From Bin55 sp963667455 (GTDB taxonomy: Bacteria; Pseudomonadota; Gammaproteobacteria; Pseudomonadales; Azotimanducaceae): a stretch of DNA of 64,000 nt. The stretch covers positions 372,001-436,000 of the forward strand of contig CAXXFR010000026.1 of assembly GCA_963667455.2 (NCBI GenBank), read 5' to 3'. The notes beneath the pieces were generated by a model. That model was given only the letters and a program-made list of their open reading frames with translations, had not been told where the DNA came from and ran no database searches. Position numbers and translations under genes: made by a program. The number at the start of each line of letters is the position of its first letter. The stretch's first letter is position 1. Positions 8,816 to 17,453 of the stretch are shown here, piece after piece.

Positions 8816-10096
8816 TTAATCGACAATGGACTGCAACACAGCAATCTTCAGGTCGTTCCGCAACGGAAGTCCGCTACCACCCATGAGCTGGATCATCCCC
8901 ACAACTACCAATTCTTCAACAGGATCGACCCAGAATATCGTTCCAGCCGCTCCACCCCAGTAGTACTCGCCAAGCGAAGACAGATGTCCGCTTGCAACTG
9001 GATCAGTGTTGACTCCAAATCCCAGTCCAAATCCGAAGCTACTTCTTTGCTCACGGGTGGGAGTTGCGGTGGGACCCTCGCCAGCTCCTGCTCCGCCGAT
9101 AGCAACGGGCAGATGGTTTTGAGTCATGTAGTCGATCGTCAACGGACTCAGAATGCGTGCTCCCTCGAGCTCCCCTCCGGCTCGCAACATCTCGGCAAAG
9201 CGCAAATAGTCCATTCCAGTGGAGATCAAACCGCCGCCACCTGAAAAGAACGTCACACTTCGATATTCGTTCTCGCCGACGGGGCGCATTACGACTCTGA
9301 ATTCGCCCTCTTCTTCGCCTGGAGCCCAGTTATGGTTAGGTAGGAGACGAGCATGTTCCTCCTCTGGTATTTGAAAGAAGGTATCTACCATTCCCAGCGG
9401 CTCAAAAATCTCCTGCTCCAAGTACTCGTCAAAACCCTGTCCGCTCAAACGTTGTACGACTAACCCTGTGACATCGACCGCCGCACTGTAGTCCCACCGT
9501 GCTCCTGGTTCAAACTTAAGCGGAATGGATTTCAGCTTCGTCGCCATCTCGTCGAGATTTTCCGATCCGAGCACTCGATTCTGACGAAACATCCGATCAA
9601 CGGCATGCCATGCGCTCAAGCCATAACCCAGTCCCGCGGTGTGCGTCAGAAGGTGCCGCATGGTCATTGGATTTTGAACTGGAGTGTGCTCGCCGTCTTG
9701 AGCGAACACCTTGAGCTCGGCAAACTCCGGAATGTGCGCTGCAACAGGATCGGTCAGCTTAAACTCGCCTTGTTCGTACAGTTGCATGGCCGCGACGGCA
9801 GTGACCGGTTTGGTCATCGAGAAAATGCGATAAAGGGCATCTTTGGTGAGGGGCCGATCATCGTCCATGCCCCTTGTGCCTAGCGGCATATCAAAAACAA
9901 TGGTGCCCTTGCGCGCGATCAGCACATGGATGCCGGCGAGCACCTCGTTGTCAATGTAGTCCTGCATGACCGCTGTGACGCGTTCGAGCCTTTCGCTCGA
10001 CATTCCCACGCTTTCGGGGTCGCCGTGTTTGAATTCATCAGCATGGATGCCAATGATCGAGAGGTTCAGTAGAACAACTGCAAAGATTCGTTTCAT
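8816..10096 (-). CDS. Beta-lactamase-family serine hydrolase (class C/EstB-like), exported
   Basis: The 426-residue product has a typical signal peptide (MKRIFAVVLLNLSIIGIHA) and the serine beta-lactamase-like fold. The nucleophile motif SMTK (SxxK) and a YSAA segment at the YxN position are visible; near the C-terminus is WGGAAGTIFWVDP, in the place of the HxG/KTG strand. These fit the esterase/penicillin-binding subfamily rather than a true beta-lactamase. Substrate is unknown; esterases and D-amino peptidases share the fold. ATG at 10096 is preferred because it places the signal peptide at the N-terminus, whereas the longer frame from 10135 adds 13 unlikely residues. Confidence 0.88.
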   Translation of the reverse strand: MKRIFAVVLLNLSIIGIHADEFKHGDPESVGMSSERLERVTAVMQDYIDNEVLAGIHVLIARKGTIVFDMPLGTRGMDDDRPLTKDALYRIFSMTKPVTAVAAMQLYEQGEFKLTDPVAAHIPEFAELKVFAQDGEHTPVQNPMTMRHLLTHTAGLGYGLSAWHAVDRMFRQNRVLGSENLDEMATKLKSIPLKFEPGARWDYSAAVDVTGLVVQRLSGQGFDEYLEQEIFEPLGMVDTFFQIPEEEHARLLPNHNWAPGEEEGEFRVVMRPVGENEYRSVTFFSGGGGLISTGMDYLRFAEMLRAGGELEGARILSPLTIDYMTQNHLPVAIGGAGAGEGPTATPTREQRSSFGFGLGFGVNTDPVASGHLSSLGEYYWGGAAGTIFWVDPVEELVVVGMIQLMGGSGLPLRNDLKIAVLQSIVD

Positions 10097-10566
10097 GGGT
10101 GGTTTCCAATTGCTTCCAATACGATCACTTAGCACTTATGTGCAGCGACATCTACGAGTCACATAAGAGATTAGCGTCGCATCGATTTTAAGCCCGACGC
10201 ACTCGAATCGTAGCGTGGCGGAATGCACAGAAGCGGTTAACAAGCCTTTGACAGTGCTAGTGCTCGAACGAATCTGGTCGGCGGCAAGCATTCAGAGGCT
10301 ACGCCAAGAGCACCATCTCACTAGCTACGGACGTATGCCAAATCCATTAGATACAACGACTTAAGGGTTACTTGGCAAGAGACTCCTTCTTCGCGAACCC
10401 CACAACTTTCCGCCTATTTGGTTCATTTGTTGGGTCGAAAACCTTCTACTTTCACAGCGAACTTTGTCTCTCGCTTATCTAAAATGAACTACGGGAGGGC
10501 GCAACATCAAAAGCAGGTGAGTGCGTGCCTTGCTTGTGTTTGTGCTACTTGACGGAGATCAACACC
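10097..10566. other. Divergent intergenic region before the ammonium transporter gene
   Basis: These 470 bases contain no convincing gene. A TAAAAT hexamer at about 10479-10484 could be a -10 box for amt, but no good -35 is seen. A GGAG ribosome-binding site lies at 10554-10557. I looked for a sigma-54 site, expected in many nitrogen-controlled amt genes, and did not find a convincing GG-N10-GC pair. Confidence 0.4.
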
Positions 10567-11997
10567 ATGAAAAAGAATCCCAAGTGGGATCCCGGACTTA
10601 AGCGTGCCATCTTTTTCGGCGCGGCGGTGCTAAGTATCGTCGCCTTGCCGGTGGTTGCAGCCATCGATTCCGAAACGCAGTTCGTACTCAACTCATTGTC
10701 GTACATGATTTGGGGCGCACTCGTACTGTGGATGTGTGCCGGCTTCACCATGTTGGAGTCAGGCTCAGTCCGCACCAAGAACGCCTCAGTCATTTGCCTC
10801 AAGAACATTGGCTTGTTCTCGATCGCGTGCATCACGTACTACCTAATTGGATACGACCTGATGTACACGAATATCCAATCTGTCATCGGCATCCCCGACT
10901 GGGCTCGCCTGGGCGAAACTCCCACGCCAGCTGAGGTCGGGCTTCTTAATCTCGCGGAAGGCGTAGATCCCGCAGCGGCAACGGCGGCAGTCGTTGATCA
11001 GGGCAATTCAGCGATGTCCAATTGGTTCTTCCAAATGGTGTTCGTTGCAACTACCGCTTCGATCGTATCGGGAGCGTTGGCCGAACGCGTTCGACTCTGG
11101 TCATTCTTTATTTTCATTTTCATGCTCACCGCAGTCATCTATCCCGTCGTTGGAGCTATGACATGGGGCGGCGGGCTCTTAACTGTGCAGTTCGGGTTCG
11201 TCGACTTCGCTGGTTCGACCATCGTTCACTCAACAGGTGGATGGGCCGCCTTGATGGGGATCATCGTCGTCGGTCCACGTCTTGGCAAGTTCCGCGACGA
11301 CGGGAGCATCCATCCCACACCACCCTCGAACATCCCAATCGTTACATTGGGTGTATTGATTCTGTGGCTTGGCTGGCTCGGATTCAACGGTGGTTCAGTT
11401 CTCATGCTCAGCTCTGCGCAAGATGCGATCATTATGAGCGACGTGATTGCCAATACCTGCCTGTCCGCCGCCGCTGGCGTCATCGCAGCACTCGCGCTTG
11501 CTCGCGCTATCTTCCACAAGACGAACATCATGGTTGTCTTGAATGGAGCGATCGCTGGATTGGTCTCCATTACTGCTGCACCTGATTTCCACGACCACAC
11601 CTATCTGGCACTGATCATTGGTGCCGTCGGCGGAATTCTGTGCACAGCATCGATCCGATTGTTCGAGATCTGGAAGCTAGACGATGTGGTTTCGGCAATC
11701 CCCGCCCACTTGGTAGCTGGAGTATGGGGAACGCTGGCAGTTTGCTTCACCAACAGCAGTGCGACCTTCTTCGGTCAGCTGATGGGCATTGTGATCGTAG
11801 GTGTCTTCGTTTGTGCATCCTCGTGGGTGGTTTGGTTCCTAGTCCACTGGCTGTTCGGACTTCGAATCTCAGCCCGTACCGAAGAACTGGGACAAGATGT
11901 TGCAGAGCTTGGCCTCGAGGCGTACCCGGAATTCGTGCTCATGCCTGATACAGACATGTACACATCACAGGGCGACGAATCTCAGGAATCCGGCTAG
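10567..11997 (+). CDS. amt: Ammonium transporter, Amt/MEP/Rh family
   Basis: The 476-residue inner-membrane protein carries ammonium through a trimeric channel. About eleven membrane segments can be drawn, and the first follows a cleavable-looking leader. The family signature around FTMLESGSVRTKNA, the twin pore histidines (IVHSTGGWAALMG and IPAHLVAGVWGT) and the DFAGSTIVHSTGG motif are present. The start at 10567 has a GGAG nine bases upstream; the longer frame from 10525 lacks one. No glnK gene is adjacent, unlike the common glnK-amtB pair. A strong terminator hairpin follows. Confidence 0.95.
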   Translation: MKKNPKWDPGLKRAIFFGAAVLSIVALPVVAAIDSETQFVLNSLSYMIWGALVLWMCAGFTMLESGSVRTKNASVICLKNIGLFSIACITYYLIGYDLMYTNIQSVIGIPDWARLGETPTPAEVGLLNLAEGVDPAAATAAVVDQGNSAMSNWFFQMVFVATTASIVSGALAERVRLWSFFIFIFMLTAVIYPVVGAMTWGGGLLTVQFGFVDFAGSTIVHSTGGWAALMGIIVVGPRLGKFRDDGSIHPTPPSNIPIVTLGVLILWLGWLGFNGGSVLMLSSAQDAIIMSDVIANTCLSAAAGVIAALALARAIFHKTNIMVVLNGAIAGLVSITAAPDFHDHTYLALIIGAVGGILCTASIRLFEIWKLDDVVSAIPAHLVAGVWGTLAVCFTNSSATFFGQLMGIVIVGVFVCASSWVVWFLVHWLFGLRISARTEELGQDVAELGLEAYPEFVLMPDTDMYTSQGDESQESG

Positions 11998-12025
11998 TTC
12001 TTTAGCAACTCAATTCAATGGAAGC

Positions 12026-12054
12026 AATGTGGCCGGGTTGATCCCGGCCACATT
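12026..12054. terminator. Hairpin terminator between convergent genes
   Basis: A perfect 12-bp stem (AATGTGGCCGGG at 12026-12037 with its complement at 12043-12054) closes a 5-base loop. It sits between the ends of amt and the aminotransferase gene and probably serves both strands, although the T tract is weak. Confidence 0.75.
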
Positions 12055-12076
12055 CACTTACAGGGCTTGAAGTTGA

Positions 12077-13474
12077 TCAACCGTTCTCTTTGGAGACCCA
12101 GGATCGAGTCTCGTCCAAAGCGGTTGCAAGCTTTGAAAACAGTTCGTCAATTTGTCTGTCATTGATAACGAGAGGAGGGCAGACGCAGACGTTGTCGCCG
12201 ATCGCACGAACGATCAAACCGTGTTCGTAGCAGCGGTCCATGCAGTACGCACCCACACCCAGTTCCTTCGGAAAGGCTTCCTTGGTCGCTCGGTCTTTCA
12301 CTAGCTCGACCGTACCGACCAATCCAACGCCCCGAACATCGCCTACCAATGGGTGATCCGCGAAGGACCGCAGTCGACTCATGAACGGAACGCTCATCTT
12401 GGCGGCGTGTTCGTAGACTCCCTGCTCCTCCATCAATTCAAGATTTCGCAATGCAACGGCGGCACACACTGGATGTCCAGAGTAGGTGAATCCATGTCCG
12501 AACATGCGACTTTTCTTGGTCGCTTCCCTAATCGGCTCGTACATCCATTCCGGGACGACGACTGCACTGATTGGAAGATACGCACTGGATAGAGCTTTCG
12601 CCAACGTGATCGTCGTAGGTTCTATGTCGAAGGTTTGGCAGCCGAACACATTGCCAGTCCGACCGAAGCCGCAGATCACTTCATCGTCGATGATGGCGAT
12701 GTGATAGGGTTTCAACACTTGCTGGATCTTGTCGTAGTAGTCCTTGGTGGGAACGATTACTCCTCCTGCACCCATAAATGGCTCGACGATCATTGCAGCG
12801 ATGGTTTCCGGCCCTTCGGACTCGATTAGATTCTTGAGGTTGTCGGCCAGTCTCGAAGCAAAATCCTCTTCGGATTCTCCTAGCTCGGCATTTCGATAGT
12901 AGTAAGGTGCGTCAGTATGCAACACGCCTTCAATGGGAAGATCGAAGTTCGCATGGAACGGAGGGAGTCCAGTAAGGCTTCCCGAGCCAATCGTTACGCC
13001 GTGATAACCGTTGTTGCGTGAGATGATCTTCTTGCTTTCGGGTGTGCCAACAAGATTGTTGTAGTGCCACATCAGTTTAATCTGGGTGTCGTTGGCATCG
13101 GATCCAGACAAGCCGAAGAAGACTCGTCCGGCTTCGATCGGCACCATGGACATGAGCTTTTCTGCAAGTAGCACACTCGGTTCGTTGGTTGCACTCGCAA
13201 AGAGCTGTGAATAGCTCAGCTTCTTCATCTGTTCATACGCAACGTCAGCAAGTTCGTCCACGCCATAGCCGAGCGCTGTGCACCACAGTCCGGCCATTCC
13301 CTCCAAGTATTGCTTGCCCTGGTTGTCCCAAACGTAGACTCCCTTCCCCCGACTACGGACGCTGGGTCCACGCTCGTGCAGGTCCGCAAGGTTGGTTACC
13401 GGATGAAACAGATTCCGAAGATCTTTGCTCTCGATGGAGTCAGGTTCGAATTCATTGTGAAGCAAATCGGCCAT
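12077..13474 (-). CDS. Class III aminotransferase (PLP-dependent, omega-transaminase type)
   Basis: A 465-residue fold-type I PLP enzyme that moves an amino group between an amine or omega-amino acid and a 2-oxo acid. The cofactor-binding Asp in IIDDEVICGFGRTG (about residues 261-274) and the Schiff-base Lys293 in ITLAKALSSAYLP are present. The N-terminal region (YLEGMAGLWCTALGYG) resembles the omega-amino acid:pyruvate and putrescine/taurine-type subgroup. The exact substrate cannot be read from the sequence. It is transcribed divergently from thiD and has no obvious pathway partner. Confidence 0.92.
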   Translation of the reverse strand: MADLLHNEFEPDSIESKDLRNLFHPVTNLADLHERGPSVRSRGKGVYVWDNQGKQYLEGMAGLWCTALGYGVDELADVAYEQMKKLSYSQLFASATNEPSVLLAEKLMSMVPIEAGRVFFGLSGSDANDTQIKLMWHYNNLVGTPESKKIISRNNGYHGVTIGSGSLTGLPPFHANFDLPIEGVLHTDAPYYYRNAELGESEEDFASRLADNLKNLIESEGPETIAAMIVEPFMGAGGVIVPTKDYYDKIQQVLKPYHIAIIDDEVICGFGRTGNVFGCQTFDIEPTTITLAKALSSAYLPISAVVVPEWMYEPIREATKKSRMFGHGFTYSGHPVCAAVALRNLELMEEQGVYEHAAKMSVPFMSRLRSFADHPLVGDVRGVGLVGTVELVKDRATKEAFPKELGVGAYCMDRCYEHGLIVRAIGDNVCVCPPLVINDRQIDELFSKLATALDETRSWVSKENG

Positions 13475-13573
13475 GGATATTCCACTGTCCAGGTTCGACC
13501 GGAAGCCTCAAGGGCCCCGACCAATTGTTAGCATGATGGTATCAATCTAGGTGGCAAATCGACCGGTTTTTCC

Positions 13574-14386
13574 ATGAACATTCCGCTGTTCATCTCTGGG
13601 TCGGACAGTTCCTGCGGCGCAGGATTTCAGTGCGACCTCATGACCGCTCGAAGCTACGGTCTTCAGGCTGGATGCGTAGTTACCGCGGTCACAGCTCAAG
13701 GCACTTCCGGGGTGGATTCCGTCGAGTTGATTAGTCCAGCCACCATCGAGAGACAGTTGCATGAGGAGATTGGGGGGTTCGCCATCGCTGTGGTCAAGAG
13801 TGGAATGATCGGCGGTCCAGAGAGTATTCGCACGGTTGCCAAGTTTCTTAGTCGACATCTTGCTGACAAACCTTACGTTCTCGATCCCGTCTCGAAGGCA
13901 ACATCCGGTACAACCTTGTTGCCAGCCGACGCTGCAAGGTTCATGCAAGAGCAGTTGTTCCCGTTGGCAACAGTTGTTACTCCTAACGTAGCGGAAGCCG
14001 AAGAGCTCTCCGGATTGGAACTCCGTACACCCGATGATGCGGAGCAAGCCGGGCAGGTAATCCTGAAACTCGGGTGTCAGAATGTTCTGATCACTGGCGG
14101 CCACTGGTCGGATGGTGCCGGAACTGATGTGCTCGTTACTCGAGACAATCCAACCCAACCTCAATTCATAAAGGCCGAAAACTTCGTCAAGGATCGAAAC
14201 GTCAGAGGGACTGGATGTGCCTACGCTTCAGCCATCGCATGTGGGCTCATCCATGGTCTAAGCGTTGTTGACTCGATCCGCAACGCGAAACGCTACATAG
14301 AGAACGCTGTTGCCCACGCCATCGAACTTGCTCCCAACTACTGGGTCTTGAACCACCGAAGAGCGCAATCGAATACGCCAACATGA
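13574..14386 (+). CDS. thiD: Hydroxymethylpyrimidine/phosphomethylpyrimidine kinase ThiD
   Basis: The 270-residue ribokinase-fold enzyme phosphorylates HMP and HMP-P to HMP-PP, the pyrimidine half of thiamine. The N-terminal SGSDSSCGAGFQCDLMT motif, the GCVVTAVTAQGTSGV segment and the C-terminal GTGCAYASAIACGL anion-hole motif are clear. Its last codons overlap the thiE start by four bases (ATGA), so the two are translationally coupled. The pyrimidine supplier thiC is 13 kb away under a riboswitch; no riboswitch consensus was found in front of thiD. Confidence 0.96.
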   Translation: MNIPLFISGSDSSCGAGFQCDLMTARSYGLQAGCVVTAVTAQGTSGVDSVELISPATIERQLHEEIGGFAIAVVKSGMIGGPESIRTVAKFLSRHLADKPYVLDPVSKATSGTTLLPADAARFMQEQLFPLATVVTPNVAEAEELSGLELRTPDDAEQAGQVILKLGCQNVLITGGHWSDGAGTDVLVTRDNPTQPQFIKAENFVKDRNVRGTGCAYASAIACGLIHGLSVVDSIRNAKRYIENAVAHAIELAPNYWVLNHRRAQSNTPT

Positions 14387-15009
14387 ACCCCGTCTTGCAT
14401 GTCTTAACGGATGAAACGCTACAGAGCCGGTTCTCCCATAAGGAATTGACACAACAGATCGCCGATAACGGTGCTCACTACATTCAGTTTCGCGAGAAGC
14501 GACAAATAGAACCCATCGATCTCTGCAGAACGGCAAGCATCATGCAGAGCATTTGCCGAGACTCCGATCGCAGCAAACTTGTCGTCAACGACCATGTTGA
14601 AGTGGCGTATGCAGTATTCGTCTCAGCGGTTCATCTTGGCAAAGAAGACACTCGCATTCGAACAGCCCGAACCCTCTTGGGTCAGGATGCCTACATTGGA
14701 GGTACGGCCAACTCACTCGAAGAGGCTCGTCTGCAGTGTGAAGAACCACTCGACTACATTGGTGTAGGTCCGGTGTACGGAACGACTTCCAAGGCGAATC
14801 CAGCCGCTACTTTAGGGATCGAAGGATTGGCGGCAATTTGTTCCATCTCCACCAAGCCGGTCATTGCCATCGGCAACATTCAATCGCACAACGTGGCAGA
14901 GGTTATCGACGCTGGTGCCGCCGGTATTGCCGTGCTGTCGGCAATCGTTTGCAGCGATGATCCGGGTCAAACCACAGGAGAGTTCGTTCGGGCACTGGAA
15001 GAGTGTTGA
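14383..15009 (+). CDS. thiE: Thiamine-phosphate synthase ThiE
   Basis: The 208-residue TIM-barrel enzyme joins HMP-PP and thiazole phosphate to give thiamine phosphate. Seen are the substrate motif YIQFREK near residue 35, LVVNDHVEVAY, the glycine-rich IGVGPVYGTTSKANP and the phosphate-binding AIGNIQ and GAAGIAVLSAI loops. All fit a full-length active ThiE. It overlaps thiD and is followed three bases later by a second, more divergent ThiE/TenI-like gene. Confidence 0.96.
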   Translation: MNPVLHVLTDETLQSRFSHKELTQQIADNGAHYIQFREKRQIEPIDLCRTASIMQSICRDSDRSKLVVNDHVEVAYAVFVSAVHLGKEDTRIRTARTLLGQDAYIGGTANSLEEARLQCEEPLDYIGVGPVYGTTSKANPAATLGIEGLAAICSISTKPVIAIGNIQSHNVAEVIDAGAAGIAVLSAIVCSDDPGQTTGEFVRALEEC

Positions 15010-15012
15010 ACA

Positions 15013-15636
15013 GTGAGCGATTTTCCTCGTTTGATCGTCATTGCCGATCTGGAATATGTTGGAAACGAAGAGGCGTGGACTGATGCATTGCGGAACATTG
15101 CGTCTCGAAATTGGGACGGCAAAGTAGCCGTACAAGTTCGTATCAAGAACCGTTCAGAATCGGAGACTGTTCGGCTAGCAAGTCTTGCACTTACTGAACT
15201 GGGAGACACCGTCAGAACCATCTTGAACGGTGACCCCGATACTACTCGTCGACTGGGCTATTGGGGTTCCCACCATTCACAACAGCGTATCCAAGAGGGA
15301 CCTTTCAATGCCACCGACTTGGAATGGGTGTCCGTGGCCGTCCACTCCGAAGCAGAGTTGCTGAGGGCACAACGCATGGGAGCTTCTGCGTTAGTGGTTT
15401 CTCCAGTGTTCGAACCGTCTTGGAAGTCGGTTCCTCAGCTCGGAGTGGAGATGCTTCAAGAACTAAGTTCCATGAGCACAGTTCCCGTCTATGCGTTGGG
15501 CGGAGTCAGTTCTGCGGAATGCAAACAGTGCCTTGATGCGGGGGCTTTTGGAATCGCGACGCTGTCCGATGTGATGGGTGCAACCGATCCGAGTTTGGCA
15601 ATCGAGTTTTACCTGTCCCAGATCGACTCTGGCTAA
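15013..15636 (+). CDS. TenI-like protein of the thiamine phosphate synthase superfamily
   Basis: A 207-residue TIM-barrel protein beginning with GTG at 15013. It keeps SPVFEPSWKS, VPVYALGGV and AGAFGIATLSDV, which match the ThiE/TenI C-terminal half. It lacks a convincing QFREK/VNDR substrate motif in the N-terminal half (VQVRIKNRSESET instead). TenI-type proteins aromatise the thiazole product of ThiG, so a helper role in the thiazole branch is likely. A degenerate second ThiE is the other possibility. It is the third gene of the thiD-thiE operon. Confidence 0.8.
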   Translation: MSDFPRLIVIADLEYVGNEEAWTDALRNIASRNWDGKVAVQVRIKNRSESETVRLASLALTELGDTVRTILNGDPDTTRRLGYWGSHHSQQRIQEGPFNATDLEWVSVAVHSEAELLRAQRMGASALVVSPVFEPSWKSVPQLGVEMLQELSSMSTVPVYALGGVSSAECKQCLDAGAFGIATLSDVMGATDPSLAIEFYLSQIDSG

Positions 15637-15651
15637 CGCCATGTTGCGCTT

Positions 15652-16557
15652 TCAACGAGCAGTGCGTACCGAACGAATGAAGTCTTCAATGATGGCATCG
15701 CGATTGAATTGACTCCATAGTCCGATCTTGTGGTCAGTTGCAGATTGCTGCTCCCATTCCACACCCTTCAGTCTTGGAGCTGGAATCATCTCGAAATTGC
15801 CCCACAAAGGCTCTTTCACAACTGCGACCGCCACTACGTCAAAGAGTGGCCGGAGTGAGAGTCCAACATTCTCGAACAGCGAAATGCTGTAGTCGCCAAA
15901 GGTCTCGAACTGCCCACTGTGTCGCCCCTCAACTGGTGGAACTCGAGGCCCTTGACCTTGCATTTGTGTAGTGATCTCTCTTCCATCGATGGCAACAGCA
16001 GTCGCTCCCGTTGTCTCTTTGTAGCGCACTACCACGATTTCAAACTCGACTCCGGAATCAATGACGGAGTTGACGCTGTCTGGGTCCGACCAGAGGTTGT
16101 ATTCACCCGAATACGGATAGTTGCTCCCCAACCAAACAAGCCTGGTGCAATCAACAATGGTGGGGTCTTTGGCCAGAGCCAACGCGACGTTGGTGAGTTT
16201 TCCGATCGCTATCACGACAAGCTTTTCAGTCTGTCGATTTCGAGCTTGTTCAACGATGAAATCAACGGCTGCATGGCCATCGTGCATCGGGTTGTCCAAG
16301 TCCGAGAGAACGTCCGTTAGATTCCCCTCGACTCCGCTCTTCAACGGAATTTCGTCAATGCAGTTGCACAGCTTCAAGACCCGTTCAGCTTCCGCATATT
16401 GACCCACGATGCCGTCGCCTCGTGGAGTGTTGTTGACAGTTACTCCGACAATATCGAAGACATCACGATTGAAGCACGCATACGCCATTGCATGCTGATC
16501 ATCCAGCTCGTTGTTGGCATCGGTGTCGATCAGAATGGGAATCCTAGATTCAGTCAT
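15652..16557 (-). CDS. Nucleoside hydrolase-like protein (IUNH superfamily)
   Basis: The 301-residue protein has the IUNH fold, whose members split ribonucleosides into base and ribose. The N-terminal calcium-binding motif is present but altered: DTDANNELDDQHA in place of the usual DTDPGxDD. The middle IAIGKLTNVALAL and the NLWSDPDSVNSV segment match the NxxxDPxA motif of the family. The C-terminal region also resembles the family, although less strongly. The divergent metal loop suggests a substrate other than common nucleosides. It converges with the tenI-like gene, 15 bases away. Confidence 0.85.
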   Translation of the reverse strand: MTESRIPILIDTDANNELDDQHAMAYACFNRDVFDIVGVTVNNTPRGDGIVGQYAEAERVLKLCNCIDEIPLKSGVEGNLTDVLSDLDNPMHDGHAAVDFIVEQARNRQTEKLVVIAIGKLTNVALALAKDPTIVDCTRLVWLGSNYPYSGEYNLWSDPDSVNSVIDSGVEFEIVVVRYKETTGATAVAIDGREITTQMQGQGPRVPPVEGRHSGQFETFGDYSISLFENVGLSLRPLFDVVAVAVVKEPLWGNFEMIPAPRLKGVEWEQQSATDHKIGLWSQFNRDAIIEDFIRSVRTAR

Positions 16558-16596
16558 AACTTATGACCAATCGACACTCGCAATAAGTCAAGAGTT

Positions 16597-17304
16597 TTAA
16601 CGAGGCATGTGGCGAGTCGCCACCGCTTCGAACACCCCAGGCTTGTCCTGGTACGGTTCAGACTCAATCGTGTAGTACCTTGATCGACGAATGCGATCCG
16701 AGTTATAGGGTGGAGTGAAGACATCGATCATTCGCGTGAACTCCAAGGCATGCAGCGTGTGAATGTTTCCTTGATCGACGGTCAGAGCGGCCGTAGATCC
16801 CTGCTTCATTTCCAAACTTCGCTCTTCCTTCAACAATGGTCGATCCTGATCGCTCATATCCGGCAGTTTGTCGTAGTGATCCACTTGAACGCGTCCTTCG
16901 GCACAAAGAATCACTCCGGTCATATCGGGATGGTCGTGTAGCGGAATGACTTCTCCCGCTTCAAATTCGACAAGTGAAACCATGAACTGCGTCTCGTAGT
17001 GCATACGACGAATTTCGGGGAAACTCTTGCTGTAGTTCTGATACGACTCTCCGAACCTAACCAACTGCTCGTCGTCGAGGTCCAATCGGGCCATCAGCGA
17101 CTCGATCTCTTGTGTGTAGGTTCCCTGATCCCAGTCCTCTTCGAACTGAACGGCGGAAAGATCCTTGCACAACTCAAGAAACTGAACCCAACCTACCGAC
17201 TCGTCTTCGAAAGCCAATATCGGCCGCCAGAAAGGAAATGCGCCGAACGCCAACAGAGATCCGCCCGACAGCTGAAAGAAGGTTCGACGAGAAATCTGGG
17301 ACAT
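16597..17304 (-). CDS. Tat-exported cupin of the PCO/ADO (cysteamine dioxygenase-like) family
   Basis: The 235-residue product starts MSQISRRTFFQ, a twin-arginine signal with the expected hydrophobic stretch, so export in folded form is predicted. The C-terminal two thirds match the PCO_ADO domain of non-heme iron thiol dioxygenases: H123 and H125 in VIPLHDHPDMTG, a third iron histidine at H182 or H185 (NIHTLHAL), and the DVFTPPYNSDR segment. Such enzymes oxidise cysteamine or N-terminal cysteines in the cytosol, so a periplasmic version is unusual. Met at 17304 puts SRR near the N-terminus and is preferred to 17319. Confidence 0.82.
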   Translation of the reverse strand: MSQISRRTFFQLSGGSLLAFGAFPFWRPILAFEDESVGWVQFLELCKDLSAVQFEEDWDQGTYTQEIESLMARLDLDDEQLVRFGESYQNYSKSFPEIRRMHYETQFMVSLVEFEAGEVIPLHDHPDMTGVILCAEGRVQVDHYDKLPDMSDQDRPLLKEERSLEMKQGSTAALTVDQGNIHTLHALEFTRMIDVFTPPYNSDRIRRSRYYTIESEPYQDKPGVFEAVATRHMPR

Positions 17305-17453
17305 GGCCAACTCCCACAAGCCTTGAAAGATTGCAACGCATTCTAGATTGAATGAGCGGCAACTACGAGTATGTAGAACTGATCACGAAAATCGAGGGCA
17401 AACACATGCCGACCTCTCGCTAAAATTTGCAACACGAAACTAGGAATTTTTCT

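Noticed and set aside
10370..10400. Sigma-54 promoter for the ammonium transporter
   Set aside because: A TGGCA-like half near 10374 has no GC at the -12 spacing, so the GG-N10-GC requirement is not met.
15013..15636. Second active ThiE
   Set aside because: The N-terminal substrate and pyrophosphate motifs are missing, so a TenI-like role fits better.
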